Source of the DNA: Aotearoamyces nothofagi
Taxonomy: Eukaryota > Ascomycota > Leotiomycetes > Leotiales > Tympanidaceae
Length of the DNA: 64,000 nt
Assembly (NCBI GenBank): GCA_015345905.1
Contig: JADDTR010000025.1
Location: forward strand, 248,001-312,000
Direction: 5' to 3'
Under the pieces are notes generated by a model that was not told where the DNA came from, did not search any database, and saw only the letters and a program-made list of their open reading frames with translations. Made by a program: the position numbers and the translations under genes. Below, piece after piece: positions 43,201 to 54,627 of this stretch (positions are counted from its first letter, which is position 1; each line of letters starts with the position of its first letter).

Positions 43201-45679
43201 ACGACAGGACCTTCTCATCCAAGTCTCGATTCTCAATCGCCCGAAACGCCTAATGATGAGGAATTTGGGAAGGCCGAGTCATCAGGGTTCAATGGTCCTC
43301 CACCACCTCCTCCACCCCCCCCTCCACCAATGCCTGGCCAGGTACCAGGTTTCAATGGTCCACCTCCCCCTCCACCACCTCCGCCACCACCCCCACCAGG
43401 AAACGCTTCTTCAGGTATGCCTGGATTTGCCGGCGGGCCACCACCACCACCTCCGCCGCCACCACCCCCACCCATGCCTGGCACTCCCATCACTCCTGGA
43501 TCAATGATGCCTCCACCACCACCACCACCAATGCCTGGAAAGATGTCTGGACACTTCCTACCTGAGCCGCAATACAATGCCGTTCCAACGTTGGGCCTAC
43601 CAGTTGCTCGTCCAAAGAAGAAGCTTAAGGCACTTCATTGGGAGAAGGTCGATACACCAATGACTACCCATTGGGCAGCACATGCACCCACTCCGGCCGA
43701 GAAGGAAGAGAAGTACGCCGAGTTAACTCGTAAAGGTGTCCTAGATGAGGTAGAGAAGCTATTCCTTGCCAAAGAAATCAAGCAAATTGGCAAGGCAAGC
43801 GGCAAGAAAACAGATAAGAAGCAAATCATCTCCAGTGACCTGATGAGAACCTTCCGTAAGCGTTTGTTCAGCTTTCTTCTAGTTCATTAGCTAACATATC
43901 ATAGAAATCTCCCTCGCCAAGTTTTCTTCCTACCCAGTTGAGAAAGTCGTCCAAATGATCATTCATTGTGACAAAGAGGTGCTTGATAATAACGTCGTTA
44001 TGGATTTCTTGCAAAAAGACGATATGTGTAATGTCCCAGACAACACTACGAAGCTTATGGCACCATACAGCAAAGATTGGACTGGTCCAGAAGCTAACAA
44101 AGACAATCGGGAGCAGGACCCTTCAGAACTTACAAGGGAAGACCAAATTTATTTACAGACGGCATTTGAACTTCATCACTACTGGAAATCGAGAATGCGA
44201 GCACTTGCTCTTACGAGGACATTCGAAGCTGAATACGATGATGTCTCCAACAAGCTTCGACAAGTAGTTGCTGTATCAGAGTCATTGCGAGACTCTGTAT
44301 CATTGATGAACGTTCTGGGACTTATTCTAGATATTGGAAATTACATGAACGACTCGAACAAGCAAGCCACTGGTTTCAAGCTTAGTTCACTTGCACGTCT
44401 CGGCATGGTAAAGGACGACAAAAATGAATCGACCTTTGCAGATCTTGTTGAGCGAATTGTTCGGACCCAGTATCCTGAATGGGAAGGGTTTGTTGACGAC
44501 ATTACTGGCGTGATTACAGCTCAAAAGCTCAATGTTGAGCAATTACAACAGGATGCCAAAAAGTACATTGAAAATATTAAGAATATCCAAATGTCGCTAG
44601 ACTCGGGTAATCTGAGCGATCCGAAGAAGTTCCATCCCCAAGACCGTGTCAGTCAGGTCGTTCTACGGTCAATGAAGGATGCTCGACGAAAGGCAGAGCA
44701 GATGCAATTGTACCTTGAGGATATGGTCAAGACATACGATGACATCATGGTGTTCTACGGCGAAGATCCTAGTGACGACAATGCTCGAAGAGATTTCTTT
44801 GCTAAGTTAGCGATCTTTGTCACAGAGTGGAAGAAGTCTAGGGAGAAAAACGTAATCCTGGAGGAAACTCGTAAACGTAACGAGGCTTCCATGAAGAGAA
44901 AACATGCCCAGTTAAAGGTGAACGGTGCACTTACAGATGGTAGTAGCCCACTAGCATCGCCTTCATCGACAGGTGCTATGGATTCTTTACTTGAAAAACT
45001 GCGAGCAGCTGCGCCACAAACTAGAGATCAAAGAGATCGTAGACGAAGAGCCCGTCTGCAAAATAAGCACCAGGTCCGTGTCGCATCTGGACAACACATT
45101 CCGGAGCCAGATGAGATTCCAGAAGTTGAGGCGGGATTGAAGAATCCCGAATCCGTGCCAACAGATGGGAATCCCCTAAGTCCAGATATATCGACTACAG
45201 ATTTGCCGGATCAGACCAAGGATGATGTGGCCGACCGCGCTGCGCTCCTATTACAAGGCATGCGTGGCACTGATGGTGCTGATGAAGGTGATAGTGAAAG
45301 GCGAGATAGTGTGCGGAGATCGCGACGACGAGATACCGCAGAGGAAGAGAGGAGGGCTAGAAGGCGACGTAGGGACAGAGCGGGAGCCAGCATTTCGGAA
45401 GCTCTTGGTGAAGGTCCTATTGTAGAAGAAGCAGAGGAAGATGGCGATTCTTTGCCAGTAGAAGACGGAGAGAAATTAGGAGAGAAAGCAGAAGAGGAAG
45501 CAGAAGAGAAAGAAGAGGAGGCAGAAGAGAAATCAGAAGAGAATGCGGAAGAGAAAGCAGAAGAGGAAACAGACGGAGAGAAATCTGAGGGAGAGACCGT
45601 CCTGACGCCAACAACGGTAGTCAGTCCACCGAGTCCAGTCGGATCGGAGAAGAAGCCTTTAGCGTTAGATGACGATTAA
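40267..45679 (+). CDS. Diaphanous-type formin (SepA/Bni1)
   Basis: Two exons, 40267-43855 and 43905-45679 (phase 1; junction restores Q before ISLAKFSSYPVEK), 1787 residues. Formins nucleate and elongate actin cables for polarised growth and septation. The N-terminal 260 residues are Ser-rich. The GTPase-binding/FH3 region starts at about 270 (FNLNKPSDDRVIEDQFLALM) and ends near 690, with coiled coil at 720-880. FH1 (about 1008-1095) has four proline runs of 7-14 that bind profilin-actin. FH2 starts at about 1118 (KLKALHWEKVD) and ends near 1525. The autoinhibitory DAD is at about 1555 (MDSLLEKLRAAAP followed by RRRRAR). A second DAD-like string, AALLLQGMRGTDG with RRSRRRD behind it, lies near 1640. 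The tail is a long Glu/Lys run. Everything expected is present. Confidence 0.95.
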
Positions 45680-46448
45680 GCTTCAGCGGGGATATTCCTT
45701 GTAATGTTTTCTTCCACCGCTACCTATTTTGGCATGCAGGCTTCTTGTATTTTGGTTGTCATCTGAAAGGTTGAGACTCCTGCGTTGGGGACGGCGTCCT
45801 AGCATCCATAAGATGCCGCTTTTGATTGCATAGCCTGCGTTCTGTATATCTTAATACCTGCTGTGGTTCACTTAGAATTACCCAAACTCTCCCTATCAAC
45901 AAACTCGTCCAGATTAGTGCCAGCTTTCTGTAAAGATGTGTTCAGACTCCCTTTGCCTGTATTGTAATTGTCTTTCTCTTGACCAGCAACAAACTTTAGT
46001 TGCCTGTCAGTGTTCGACTTAGCCTACCTCCAAATTATCATCCTTAGGTCACCTCAACCATGATTACTCGGAAACTTTCAGCACGGCTCTCTAATTTATA
46101 TATCTATTCTTGCCCCTATTTACTGCCTGCTTAAATCCTCGTCACATACCTAGATTATCCTTCCATCTCTTTTGGCTTCTATACCTGCCTACAGAACGAC
46201 AACCCGATAGCTGTCCATGTGATTATAGATATCTCTAAACTAATGGGATGTTTTTCGTGACTATTTCTAAGCCTGTGATCACTAAAATGACGCGTTTAAA
46301 AATATAGATATCGTCGCAGGGGTTATGCCGCCCCATAGCTATGGTCACCAAACCGCTTCTGTAATCCTTGAACACCGGCAGAGCGTGTATAATTTCTAGA
46401 AGCCTGGTATTGAAGCCTAAGAGTAGCCTTTTTTTTATTTGCGGTGGG
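45680..46448. other. Convergent 3' regions
   Basis: 769 bases between the formin and the SDR gene, which converge. The DNA is T-rich with no long frame. A minus-strand frame (46235-46546) is the unspliced continuation of the SDR's last exon and is not a gene. Confidence 0.55.
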
Positions 46449-47837
46449 TCACAGCAAGCCACTTCCATTCCCGCTTGCACTTCCCGCACCTCCCGTGGGG
46501 GTGTTATCGGATTTGAATATGTCCACTGCGCAACTGATCTAAACAATTTGTTAATGCTGTGTGACTGGACTCAATTCAGGAACAATATCCATACCTCAAC
46601 AAAATCTTCCAGCTCCTCACTGACGGTCTTTAGCTTCTCTTTGACAGATGCTACTGCTTCAGCTCCAGCAATATGCCTCATGGGCGGATTCTCGTGTCCG
46701 CCAATGGCAGTCAATGCATGGACGGTTTCTAAGACGAGTCTATCTCTTGCTTCGCTAGGTATTTTCGGGAACCTACCCACGATTTTGCCCTCGCCTTGTT
46801 TGAAATCGTCCTTGAGATGATCCTCTGGATGGTAATTCACGACGTTGCTCAAAATATCCCGTAATCCCGGCGCTGGGTTGTTGGAACTCTCGTACTGCGG
46901 CAGTTGCGGTGCGAAAATTATCTTGTTTGTTAAGAGGTTGATTTCTTTGTTCGGTTGGATAACCGTGACTTTGATATTGAAAGGGGCCACCTCGTATGCC
47001 AGGGAGTCACAATATCCCTCTAACGCCCATACTGAGGCGCAATACATTGACATTCCTGGAGTTGAGATCTGACGTGTAAGTTAGCACCGATAATCAATGT
47101 CAATCTCTTTAGGTAACTAACTTGACCTGCGATGGAAGTTAAGACCATTATATGTCCGTTGTGCTTGTCGCGCAGGAGAGGAAGTGTTGCTTTGATGAAA
47201 TTAACCTGACCAAAGAAGATAACCTCGAATTGGCGCCGGACGAGGTCAAGAGTTGCCAGGCTGGTTGATAGTTCCTCCACAGCACCTACAACAGCTATTT
47301 GGATGTGAGCGAATGCGCTACTATATTTTAACCATAGCCTACCTTCAGAAGTATTGCAGAGCAGAATATCTATTCTCCCAAATGTCTCAATGGCTTCTGC
47401 AACAGCTGACTGAGCACTGGACATCATCCTATCGTTTTAAAGCTGTGATTAGCTACTGCATGTTCAGGGCGGATAATGTGAGCATATCAGCGTAATCCTA
47501 CCTTCCATCACATCTTATACCCCTGATCCTATCTTTCCAGCCTTCTCTGTCTTTCCTATTACTTTTACACTCATTGATTAATTCCCTAAATTCAATACTT
47601 CTGTCATCGTCCTCAATTTCAGATGGTGGAAGTCCGGCCGCGACATAATCTCCATGGGCAAGCAAGAGTTTGATTAATCTAACCGCGAGCGGAGAGAGCG
47701 AAGAGGTTATAAACCATACTCTTGGAGAGTTGTGCGTAGCTACAGCAATCAGCGAGCTTCATCACGACTCAAATGTGCGGCTTACGGAATGACGCAGGCG
47801 GTATGGGTGGAGGCTTCGAATGCCCTGCTTCAGACAT
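46449..47837 (-). CDS. Short-chain dehydrogenase-like protein, degenerate
   Basis: Six minus-strand exons: 47837-47786, 47739-47502, 47428-47343, 47294-47122, 47068-46595 and 46538-46449; phases agree at every junction, about 370 residues. The Rossmann frame is visible: strand VWFITSS, helix AVRLIKLLLAHGDYV, FGRIDILLCNTSE, a long helix to QFEVIFFGQVNFIKATLPLL, GHIMVLTSIAG and MSMYCASVWALEGYCDSLAYE. But two hallmarks are lost. The TGxxxGxG dinucleotide loop reads TSSLSPLA, and the Tyr-xxx-Lys pair reads YCASV, so Lys is Val. The family may therefore not bind a dinucleotide or catalyse in the usual way. The whole protein is intact, so it looks selected as a pseudoenzyme. The tail is Gly/Ser-rich. 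It shares a promoter with SerC. Confidence 0.8.
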
Positions 47838-48258
47838 CTCGGCCGTCGAGTTTCAAACGTGTCGGCATAAATAGTATACATTGGCTGAAGCAAAGTAATT
47901 GAACATGCCAGTCGCCGTTTAAGAGCTTGCGACGTTCAATTGAGCCCGAGGCTGATCATGTAAGGCTGAAGAATTGCTAGGGTGTTCATGCACGGGCCAC
48001 ATTTATCCCACCACCAAGCAACGTCCCATCGGCTGCGTCTTTGTGAGTCAAATATAAAGTAAAATATACCTCCTACACTCAGTTCTTTACGTTAAATCTA
48101 CCACCATATTTGCAGGTCAGTAATTCTTTCAATTGCAGTTATTGGGGCTGTTTTATCCATTGGGGCTATTTATGCTTCAACCCCATGCCACACAGCTAAC
48201 CGTTCCATCAAGATCTACCCCGCGGGCGTCGAAACTTTCAAAAAATCCGTAGACACTC
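47838..48258. other. Shared divergent promoter of SDR and SerC
   Basis: 421 bases between two divergent starts. Contains a perfect TGAGTCA, a TATA-like aatataaag next to it, and TTGGGGCT repeated at about 48142-48165. A short leader intron before SerC is possible (gtcagt to gcag, 48116-48137) but would be unusually small. Confidence 0.55.
48044..48050. promoter_or_regulatory. Gcn4/Cpc1-type site (TGAGTCA)
   Basis: TGAGTCA is the palindromic core bound by the bZIP factor Gcn4/CPC1/CpcA, which raises amino-acid synthesis genes in starvation. It lies 209 bases before the SerC start and directly before a TATA-like sequence. SerC is a serine-pathway enzyme and a usual target. The divergent SDR may share the control (inference). 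Confidence 0.6.
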
Positions 48259-49635
48259 ATGCCTTCCAGAGACCAAGTCACGTATTTTGGTGCTGGGCCA
48301 GCTGGTCTGCCCACTGCTGTGTTAGAGACTGCAGCAAAGGCTCTGGTCAACTACGAAGATACCGGCCTTGGAATTGCAGAGCATTCTCATCGTTCGGAAC
48401 TAGCAGCAAATATTCTCAATACGACGAAAGCAGACCTCGCGAATTACCTTGACATCCCAGATGGCTATGAAATATTGTTTGTGCAGGGTGGAGGAACCGG
48501 AGAGTTTAGCGCCACGCTGTATAATTGCGTAAGCTTTTGGGTTGAGAAGCGAAGACAAAAGATCTTGAAGTCTGGCATCACAGATGAAGTGGCAGTGCTC
48601 AAGGACCTGCACAAGGCGGTGCGAGAAGAGTTAAAAGTTGACTATCTGGTGACAGGGTCATGGTCGTTGAAGGCATCGCAAGAGGCGGCACGATTACTCG
48701 GCCCGGAGCACGTCAATATAGTCACAGATTCACGAGAGGCCAATGGAGGCAAATTCGGCAAGATCCCAGAAGAAGCGACTTGGGATCTATCTAAGTCACC
48801 CGCAATGGTCTACTACTGTGACAATGAAACGGTTGATGGTGTCGAATTTCCTGGATTCCCTGAAGCGTTAAAGTCGGCGGATGGCGAGGAGCCAATCGTT
48901 GTCGCAGACATGTCCTCTAATATTCTCTCCCGGCGGATCCCTGTCAAGAACTTCTCTATTATATTCTTTGGAGCCCAGAAGAACTTTGGAACGACAGGTA
49001 TTACTGTTGTGGCCATTAAGAAGAGCTTGCTCCCGCCAACGCTAGCAACCCCTTCCCCATCATTAATGCGGCAGCTGGGATTGCCCATCCCACCAATTGT
49101 GCTTGACTATGCTACGATCGCAAAGAACAACAGCTTGTATAATACACTCTCGATATTCGATGTATATATTGCAGGATTAGTGCTAAAGAGCTTGCTCAAT
49201 ACCTTTCCTGACAAGGTGGATGGCCAGCAGGCAGTAGCGGACAAAAAAGCTACTTTGATATATGCAGCACTCGAAGCACATCCTGAAACATACAGAGTAC
49301 GCCTCACTTTTCTATTTGAAAGCCTCGCTAACATTCGTGCAGATTGTTCCTGACAAAACCGTACGCTCAAGAATGAATATTTGCTTCCGCATTCCAGTAA
49401 GTGACCTCTATATGCTGTAGACCTTTTGAATCTCTCAAATTACTGACATGTTTCTTAGGAGGGCAATCCAGACAAGACAGAGAAGGCATTTTTAGCGGGG
49501 GCAACAAAGTTAGGACTACAGGGATTGAAGGGGCATCGCAGCGTTGGTGGCATCCGCGCAAGCAATTATAACTCAGTCTCATTAGAGGGGGCTGAGAAGC
49601 TGGTGCAATATCTGGAAATTTTCGCCACCTCATGA
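48259..49635 (+). CDS. SER1: Phosphoserine aminotransferase
   Basis: Three exons: 48259-49296, 49343-49396 and 49459-49635, all phase 0, 422 residues, near the usual fungal length. The enzyme (class V PLP aminotransferase, EC 2.6.1.52) converts 3-phosphohydroxypyruvate and glutamate to phosphoserine, step two of serine synthesis. Visible marks are the start [40 protein letters not shown], the PLP lysine in [16 protein letters not shown], and the C-terminal [17 protein letters not shown] that binds the substrate phosphate. The middle exon has only 18 codons (to CFRIP). The yeast gene is SER1 and the bacterial one serC. A TGAGTCA site upstream fits cross-pathway control. Confidence 0.95.
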
Positions 49636-49709
49636 GTATGATATTTTTATGGCACCGGCGTTGGATATCATATAACACCAAAAGTTGGCCGAAACCCATT
49701 TGAATATGT

Positions 49710-50282
49710 TCATCTCTTCCACCCGCTTCTAGTCGTATCCGGTGACGGTAAAATCCAGTTCTCTCTCTGATCTAGTTCATCCTTCTTCTCTAATATTTGT
49801 TCTGCTCGCTTCTTTACCTCATTCGTATTCAATATTCCAGAGTCTACGGCCTTGAATTCCCGACGTCGAACAAGCTTTGCATATCTGTATTCCATAACCG
49901 TGGACTGTATGATGCAGATCGGCTCGCCATTACGGATACAGCGTGTGCATGAAGATGGAAAACCGAGGGATTTTGTGGGTGACATAAGAGAACACCGAAG
50001 TCCAGCAAGGTCGCACTGAAGACATGGAATGAACGGGAGTGGTATCCTGACTGAGAGGGCCGATGGGGATGGAGAAGCCAGTGGTGTTACCGTGGTGGCG
50101 GAAGATAAATCGGACGGGGCTGAAGGAGAAGGGGTCTGCAAGTCCGTCATGGGTCGGATCTGATTTCTGTATTTGGATGCGGCTCGTAATGACCGTGGCC
50201 ATTTGGAAATGCAAAGCTGAAGAAAACGTGGCATGGTGCCACTAATATTCCTCAGTGGGACAAAGATATAACGGAACTCCAC
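49710..50282 (-). CDS. Small Cys-rich protein, zinc-cluster-like
   Basis: A 190-codon open frame; an inner ATG at 50234 (MPRFLQ) would give 174 residues. A Ser/Pro-rich N-terminal half is followed by six Cys in a C-x2-C-x6-C-x14-C-x2-C-x7-C pattern (CLQCDLAGLRC and CTRCIRNGEPIC). It resembles the fungal Zn(II)2Cys6 cluster in spacing but lacks the usual Arg/Lys-rich loop between the first Cys pairs. I recall small fungal proteins with this CxRCxRNGE block and no known function. The C-terminal 60 residues are a charged helix (KKRAEQILEKKDELDQRENW). It is convergent with SerC, 74 bases apart. DNA binding should not be assumed. Confidence 0.6.
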   Translation of the reverse strand: MEFRYIFVPLRNISGTMPRFLQLCISKWPRSLRAASKYRNQIRPMTDLQTPSPSAPSDLSSATTVTPLASPSPSALSVRIPLPFIPCLQCDLAGLRCSLMSPTKSLGFPSSCTRCIRNGEPICIIQSTVMEYRYAKLVRRREFKAVDSGILNTNEVKKRAEQILEKKDELDQRENWILPSPDTTRSGWKR

Positions 50283-51386
50283 TCATCTTTTAGGTATCGA
50301 GAACAAGAAGGAACGTTCTGTGCATTATTCGGCCCTTGAGAGACGATGCTGGCTCCCGAGACATCATTCTGGTCGTTGTTGTTGTGAGCGGTGTTTCAGT
50401 CCTCCCAAATTGGCCTATGTACCTGTAGCTGGCAACCTATTTTTTTCTACGGGCCAATCCAGTTCCAAAAGGAGAAAATGTATATGCAATTTACTCTCTA
50501 TCCCCTTTGAACATTATCTACACCCTTAATCCACAGTGCCGCAGCACGTGACCGGCTCAGTGACAACGTCAGTAACTAGGTACTGAATCCTACACAACGT
50601 CACTTTCGTAAATGATCAAAGGCTCCATAAACGCAATGGACACATGTCTTTCATTCGGACCGATTGACACGTCAAAATTGGGCCGTTTCGAAGTTGCACC
50701 ATGTTTCTATTTCTATTCGAGTTTCAGAGTCAGAACCAGCAGTCATCTGCTTTTGGGCTTTTGTGGGATGCTACAGATCCTTCTTCGCTACCTCCTTCGA
50801 GAACGTTACACAACGGCCGATCACTCGTATAGCAACGACACAAGGCACACCTGGACGTATATCTTCAAAACTGGTATTCTTTACGAGATTTGCCAAGTCA
50901 CTCGATTATATCATGATCATATTTCTACCTTAGCATGGTTGCCTCATGGTAACGTTGCCTCCATAGCTGTCTGCTGAGGAATCCCATTGCCTATTTGGGG
51001 TAACGAAGTCCAGGACGGCCAGTTGCAGTCTGGCACATGATCGAGCTCGTGGTATGCAAACAGCCTACCGGCCTCATGGCAAACATTCAGGATCGGGTTA
51101 TGGAGTTCGTATATGCGGGCTCAGTACCATCTCGGCCAGATTTTGTGCAATATGGACTTGGAAACATCCAATTCCACGTTTGAATAGACCTTGGCGACGA
51201 GGTTGATCGCAGTTTGTAGGCCATGGCTGTCATAGCAGTCTTCGTCTTGCCAACTAGTATAAAGGGTGTTCTGTTACTCCTCTAGAGACGGCACTCTAAC
51301 AAGAGCTCCCAAGCTTTGGACCTGTATCATCATCTTCATCTTCCAAACTCTTATCTTTATTCTTCTAGAGTCGAGAATTCTCAGCT
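50283..51386. other. Intergenic
   Basis: 1.1 kb without a supported gene. Frames at 50612-50977 (121 codons) lack motifs. The last 150 bases are a CT-rich promoter and leader of the secreted-protein gene, with a TATA-like tataaag at about 51259. Confidence 0.5.
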
Positions 51387-52347
51387 ATGTATCTCTCAAC
51401 TCTTCTACTTGCAGTCGGTCTAGCCCTGGTTTCCGCTGCTCCAGCTCCAGCTCCAGCTCCTGCCGCGCTTGAGGCAAGAGACAATACCTGGACCCTACAT
51501 AACTTCCTCCGCGCCTGCGAGGATACATCTGCAAACGAATGCCGCTACCAGTTCACAATCATCGAGGATGATAGCGGCGAGAGCACTGATTGCGAATATA
51601 CCATCTACGGAGCCAGCCTTTCTCAGTCCGCACGCCTCACCAGCTATTCGAACCAAGCCTGCGGTGACCATCACTACATCAACCTGGGCTGGAGCGCCGA
51701 TGGCAGTTTCGCGACCGTTGTTCCCGTCAACACAAGGACGAACCGATACGCCTTCTTTGCTTACACCACGGTGCAGCTGGTCGACGAGGTTGCCGTGACT
51801 CCGGACGAGACAGAGGTTTCTTTGACCGTGGGGACATTCAAGAAGCGCAGCACGCCTGAATGGACCGTCAAGTCCTTGACGAGAAGTAAAGCCACCTCTT
51901 TTGCTTCCCAGCCAGAAGCATGCACCAGAACAAGCAAGACAGGCTAACTCTCTTCTCTCATAAGCCTACGCTAACAGCATCGTCCTTTTGGACTTCGAGA
52001 TCAACGACGGCACCAGCGATCACGCGTGCCATCTCTCCATCAACGGTTCTCCAACAGACAGCTTCTACGCCGTCGCATGCGGCACGAGTCCCGATTGGAT
52101 CATCTCGTGGGGTTACAACTCCCAGTACGGCTTCGCGGTTCTGACCGTGGTCAAGTAAGCTCTCACGCATGCTCTTCTTCTTCTTTCTTCTTCCTTTCTC
52201 CCCCTTTCATGTATACAATGCGAGGTCGGTCGTGCTGACGCGTGGTGCAGCAATCCTGAGCAGTTGGATGCCTTCTTTGGCATCAACAACGTCAACAGTC
52301 AGACGACTTTCTCGGATGTGGGCCCGAATCCCACTTATCCGCTCTAA
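51387..52347 (+). CDS. Small secreted Cys-containing protein
   Basis: Three exons: 51387-51885, 51965-52154 and 52251-52347 (phases 1 and 2), 261 residues. A clear signal peptide (MYLSTLLLAVGLALVSA) is followed by an Ala-Pro repeat (APAPAPAPAAL) and a possible maturation site after LEAR. The mature part has six Cys, suited to three disulfides, spread through RACED, NECRY, TDCEY, QACGD, HACHL and VACGT. It has many beta-type stretches and a conserved-looking core FEINDGTSDHACHLSINGS. No membrane anchor or GPI signal is seen. I do not recognise the family. The length is large for a classical effector. Role at the cell surface or host interface is a guess. Confidence 0.8.
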
Positions 52348-52605
52348 AATATCCGATGGGCCTCAGATAACGAGGAGTGCATAGCCGGGACTCCGGCCCA
52401 TTCTCCGGATTCTGCTCTGGGCTTTCATTTCTCTCAACATGGCATGTGCTTTGGCTATATACATTGCTGCCACACTCCTTCAGCATGGTTTCAAATTTCC
52501 ATCAGTATTTTTGAAGTTTTTATTTTGGTATGTAGTTAGCATACGCAATGGAATCATTGAGTATGCGTAATTCTATGAACAGCTTCCTGAATATTTTATT
52601 TAAAA

Positions 52606-54310
52606 CTAGATTGGTGAACAGTCCTTTGTAACCCTCCATACACCAAGCCCTCTTCTTCCAATGACTCTCTTCAAAGTTGGCCAGACCCCATCGTCGCCAA
52701 AATCCAGGTCGTCAAGATTTAGATGCTGACGATACTGCCATGCTTTGACAAATCTCAGACCTTTCTTATCCTCGTTCTTTAACCACGGGTCGAGAAACGT
52801 CGCTGATGTAGGTGCAATGAGATATGTTGCATTCTTATCCTCGGAATGTTCTCCATACCAAATTGGGTCACAAACTGCAAGCTTTCTCAATTCGCTGATC
52901 ATGAGGTCCCCTGGGATGCCCATTAGATCGTGCGTTTTGAGGACTTCATTCTTGCCATTCAATAACCAAATTGGCGGACTGTAGGTCTTCCACCAGACTG
53001 CTTGGGTAGCATCTTCCACCTTGGTAAGATAGACTTGGGTCGGAATGATACCACCCTGGTGGTACGTCCCCATCAGGACACCGAAGATGAGGTTGAAACC
53101 GATCCATAACCCAGTCCAGACACGTAGATGTTTCGGGTTGCGAGGCAGGTGTACTGATGAAAGTATCAGAGGTATTGTGGGAAGTAAGAATCGCGCTTCT
53201 TGATGCTGAAATAGTGAAAGTACAAATATGCCTGAGATGGCAGAATAAAGACGTATGGATAGATGAGGTTGTGTAAACAGCAAGAGGAAGGCGGGGCCTA
53301 GTAGCTGAGGTAGGTTTCCAAGGAGATGTTGATACCAAGGATGCAAGCCATGAGCAGCAAGGTTGCTTGGCGAGAGATTATATCTAAGATTGTTGAGAGG
53401 AGTGATAACCGGATGGGAGAATAGATAGGAGAATGACACCGGCCTATCAGTGTAAAAGTCGGTATCTATTGATATGGCGACGAACAGTGTCGCAAGCCCG
53501 AAGAATATCATTATTAAAAGGGACAAAGGGCTGAAAGCATTAGAGTGACTCCGGAACAGCGGGACATTGGTACTCACTTCCTAATGAAATGGGGTATCAA
53601 ACGCAGACCGGGTATGAGCAAGAATGCTGGAAAGGTGATACGATTAAAGAATCCAAAAACTACAAGAAATGCAAGGAGCGCTGACGCAGTTGGCGAAGAT
53701 CGCTGCTATACGATTGTTAGCTAATCTCCATCACCATTTTGCAGCCAATGGCTTACTTTATCCTCAATAATGCGCTGTATTAAAACCAAGCTCCAGGCTA
53801 CGAGTAATGTCTCGATGGCATTGGAAAAAGTGTGCGTCTGGTATGTCCACGTAACGTATGATGAGGCTACAAGCAGGATTGCAGTTCGACGATGCTTTGG
53901 TGACTGGACGAGTTCATGGATGGCCCAGTCCTCCAGCACGAAGCTGAGTGCAAACATGAGCACCCTCAACGTCCAAAACACCAGTACTGGTGTCACGTCG
54001 CCATCTCGCCCATTGCCAATCCATATCCATCGAAGCAAGAGCATCGGAAGGCCGTAGACAGGCCATAATGGGAAAACGCTTCGCACAGGATTGTCGGAGG
54101 TGAACTCCCAGGTCAGCTTCACGGGATAGTCGAAGATCTGGCCTATGATGAGGAAGAGGTGTTAGCAGAGCTGCGAGGCTGGACACAAGGGCGGCGTATA
54201 CCTGCAATGACCTCGGGGCCCTGGAAGTTCTCATCTGGATGTAGATAGCTGGGTGACAAAGCAAAGTACAGCCGGACGAGCACAAGAAACAGATAAGCCC
54301 GCCGCCACAT
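52606..54310 (-). CDS. SMP3: GPI mannosyltransferase 4 (Smp3/PIG-Z)
   Basis: Four minus-strand exons: 54310-54202, 54142-53757, 53705-53578 and 53530-52606, with phases 1, 0 and 2, giving 515 residues, almost the same as yeast Smp3 (516). The enzyme adds the fourth mannose to the GPI precursor in the ER lumen, required before ethanolamine transfer in fungi. Evidence: GT22 lumenal motif [11 protein letters not shown] (about 28-38), [20 protein letters not shown] (about 44-63), then at least eight hydrophobic segments, [23 protein letters not shown] and the loop [16 protein letters not shown] characteristic of GT22 enzymes. All key residues are present. Gpi13 acts after it in the same pathway and is encoded 42 kb to the left. 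Confidence 0.93.
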
Positions 54311-54627
54311 ATTACTGCTTGCCTAGGGAATGCGCGAGGGTCTCAAATACAGCGTTCGCACATGCGACGGAGACTTGGAGGATGGCATTGATGTATGCAG
54401 AAGAGTGGTTTATTATTGCGCCGCGAGCTGTGAGCCGTGGGGGAGAGAATGGAATAATATACGGATAGGCACGGAGGAGAAGATTTGGGAGCATCTATTC
54501 TAGGCCTTGGACCCTTTGCCGTCGCGCTAGCTCTAGAGTCCGGCGGCACTGGTGCAGCCCTGCAGCCCGACAGACACGCCGAGCGCGCGGTGGGCTGGGC
54601 GGGCGGCGGAGAGCGCAGGGAGCGGGT

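Noticed and set aside
43233-43577. Minus-strand frame of nearly pure Gly runs
   Set aside because: Complement of the proline codons of the formin FH1 region.
46235-46546. 103-codon minus-strand frame
   Set aside because: Unspliced overlap of the last SDR exon and its 3' region in another frame.
50612-50977. 121-codon plus-strand frame
   Set aside because: No motif, unusual composition and an alternative frame just as long in the same place.
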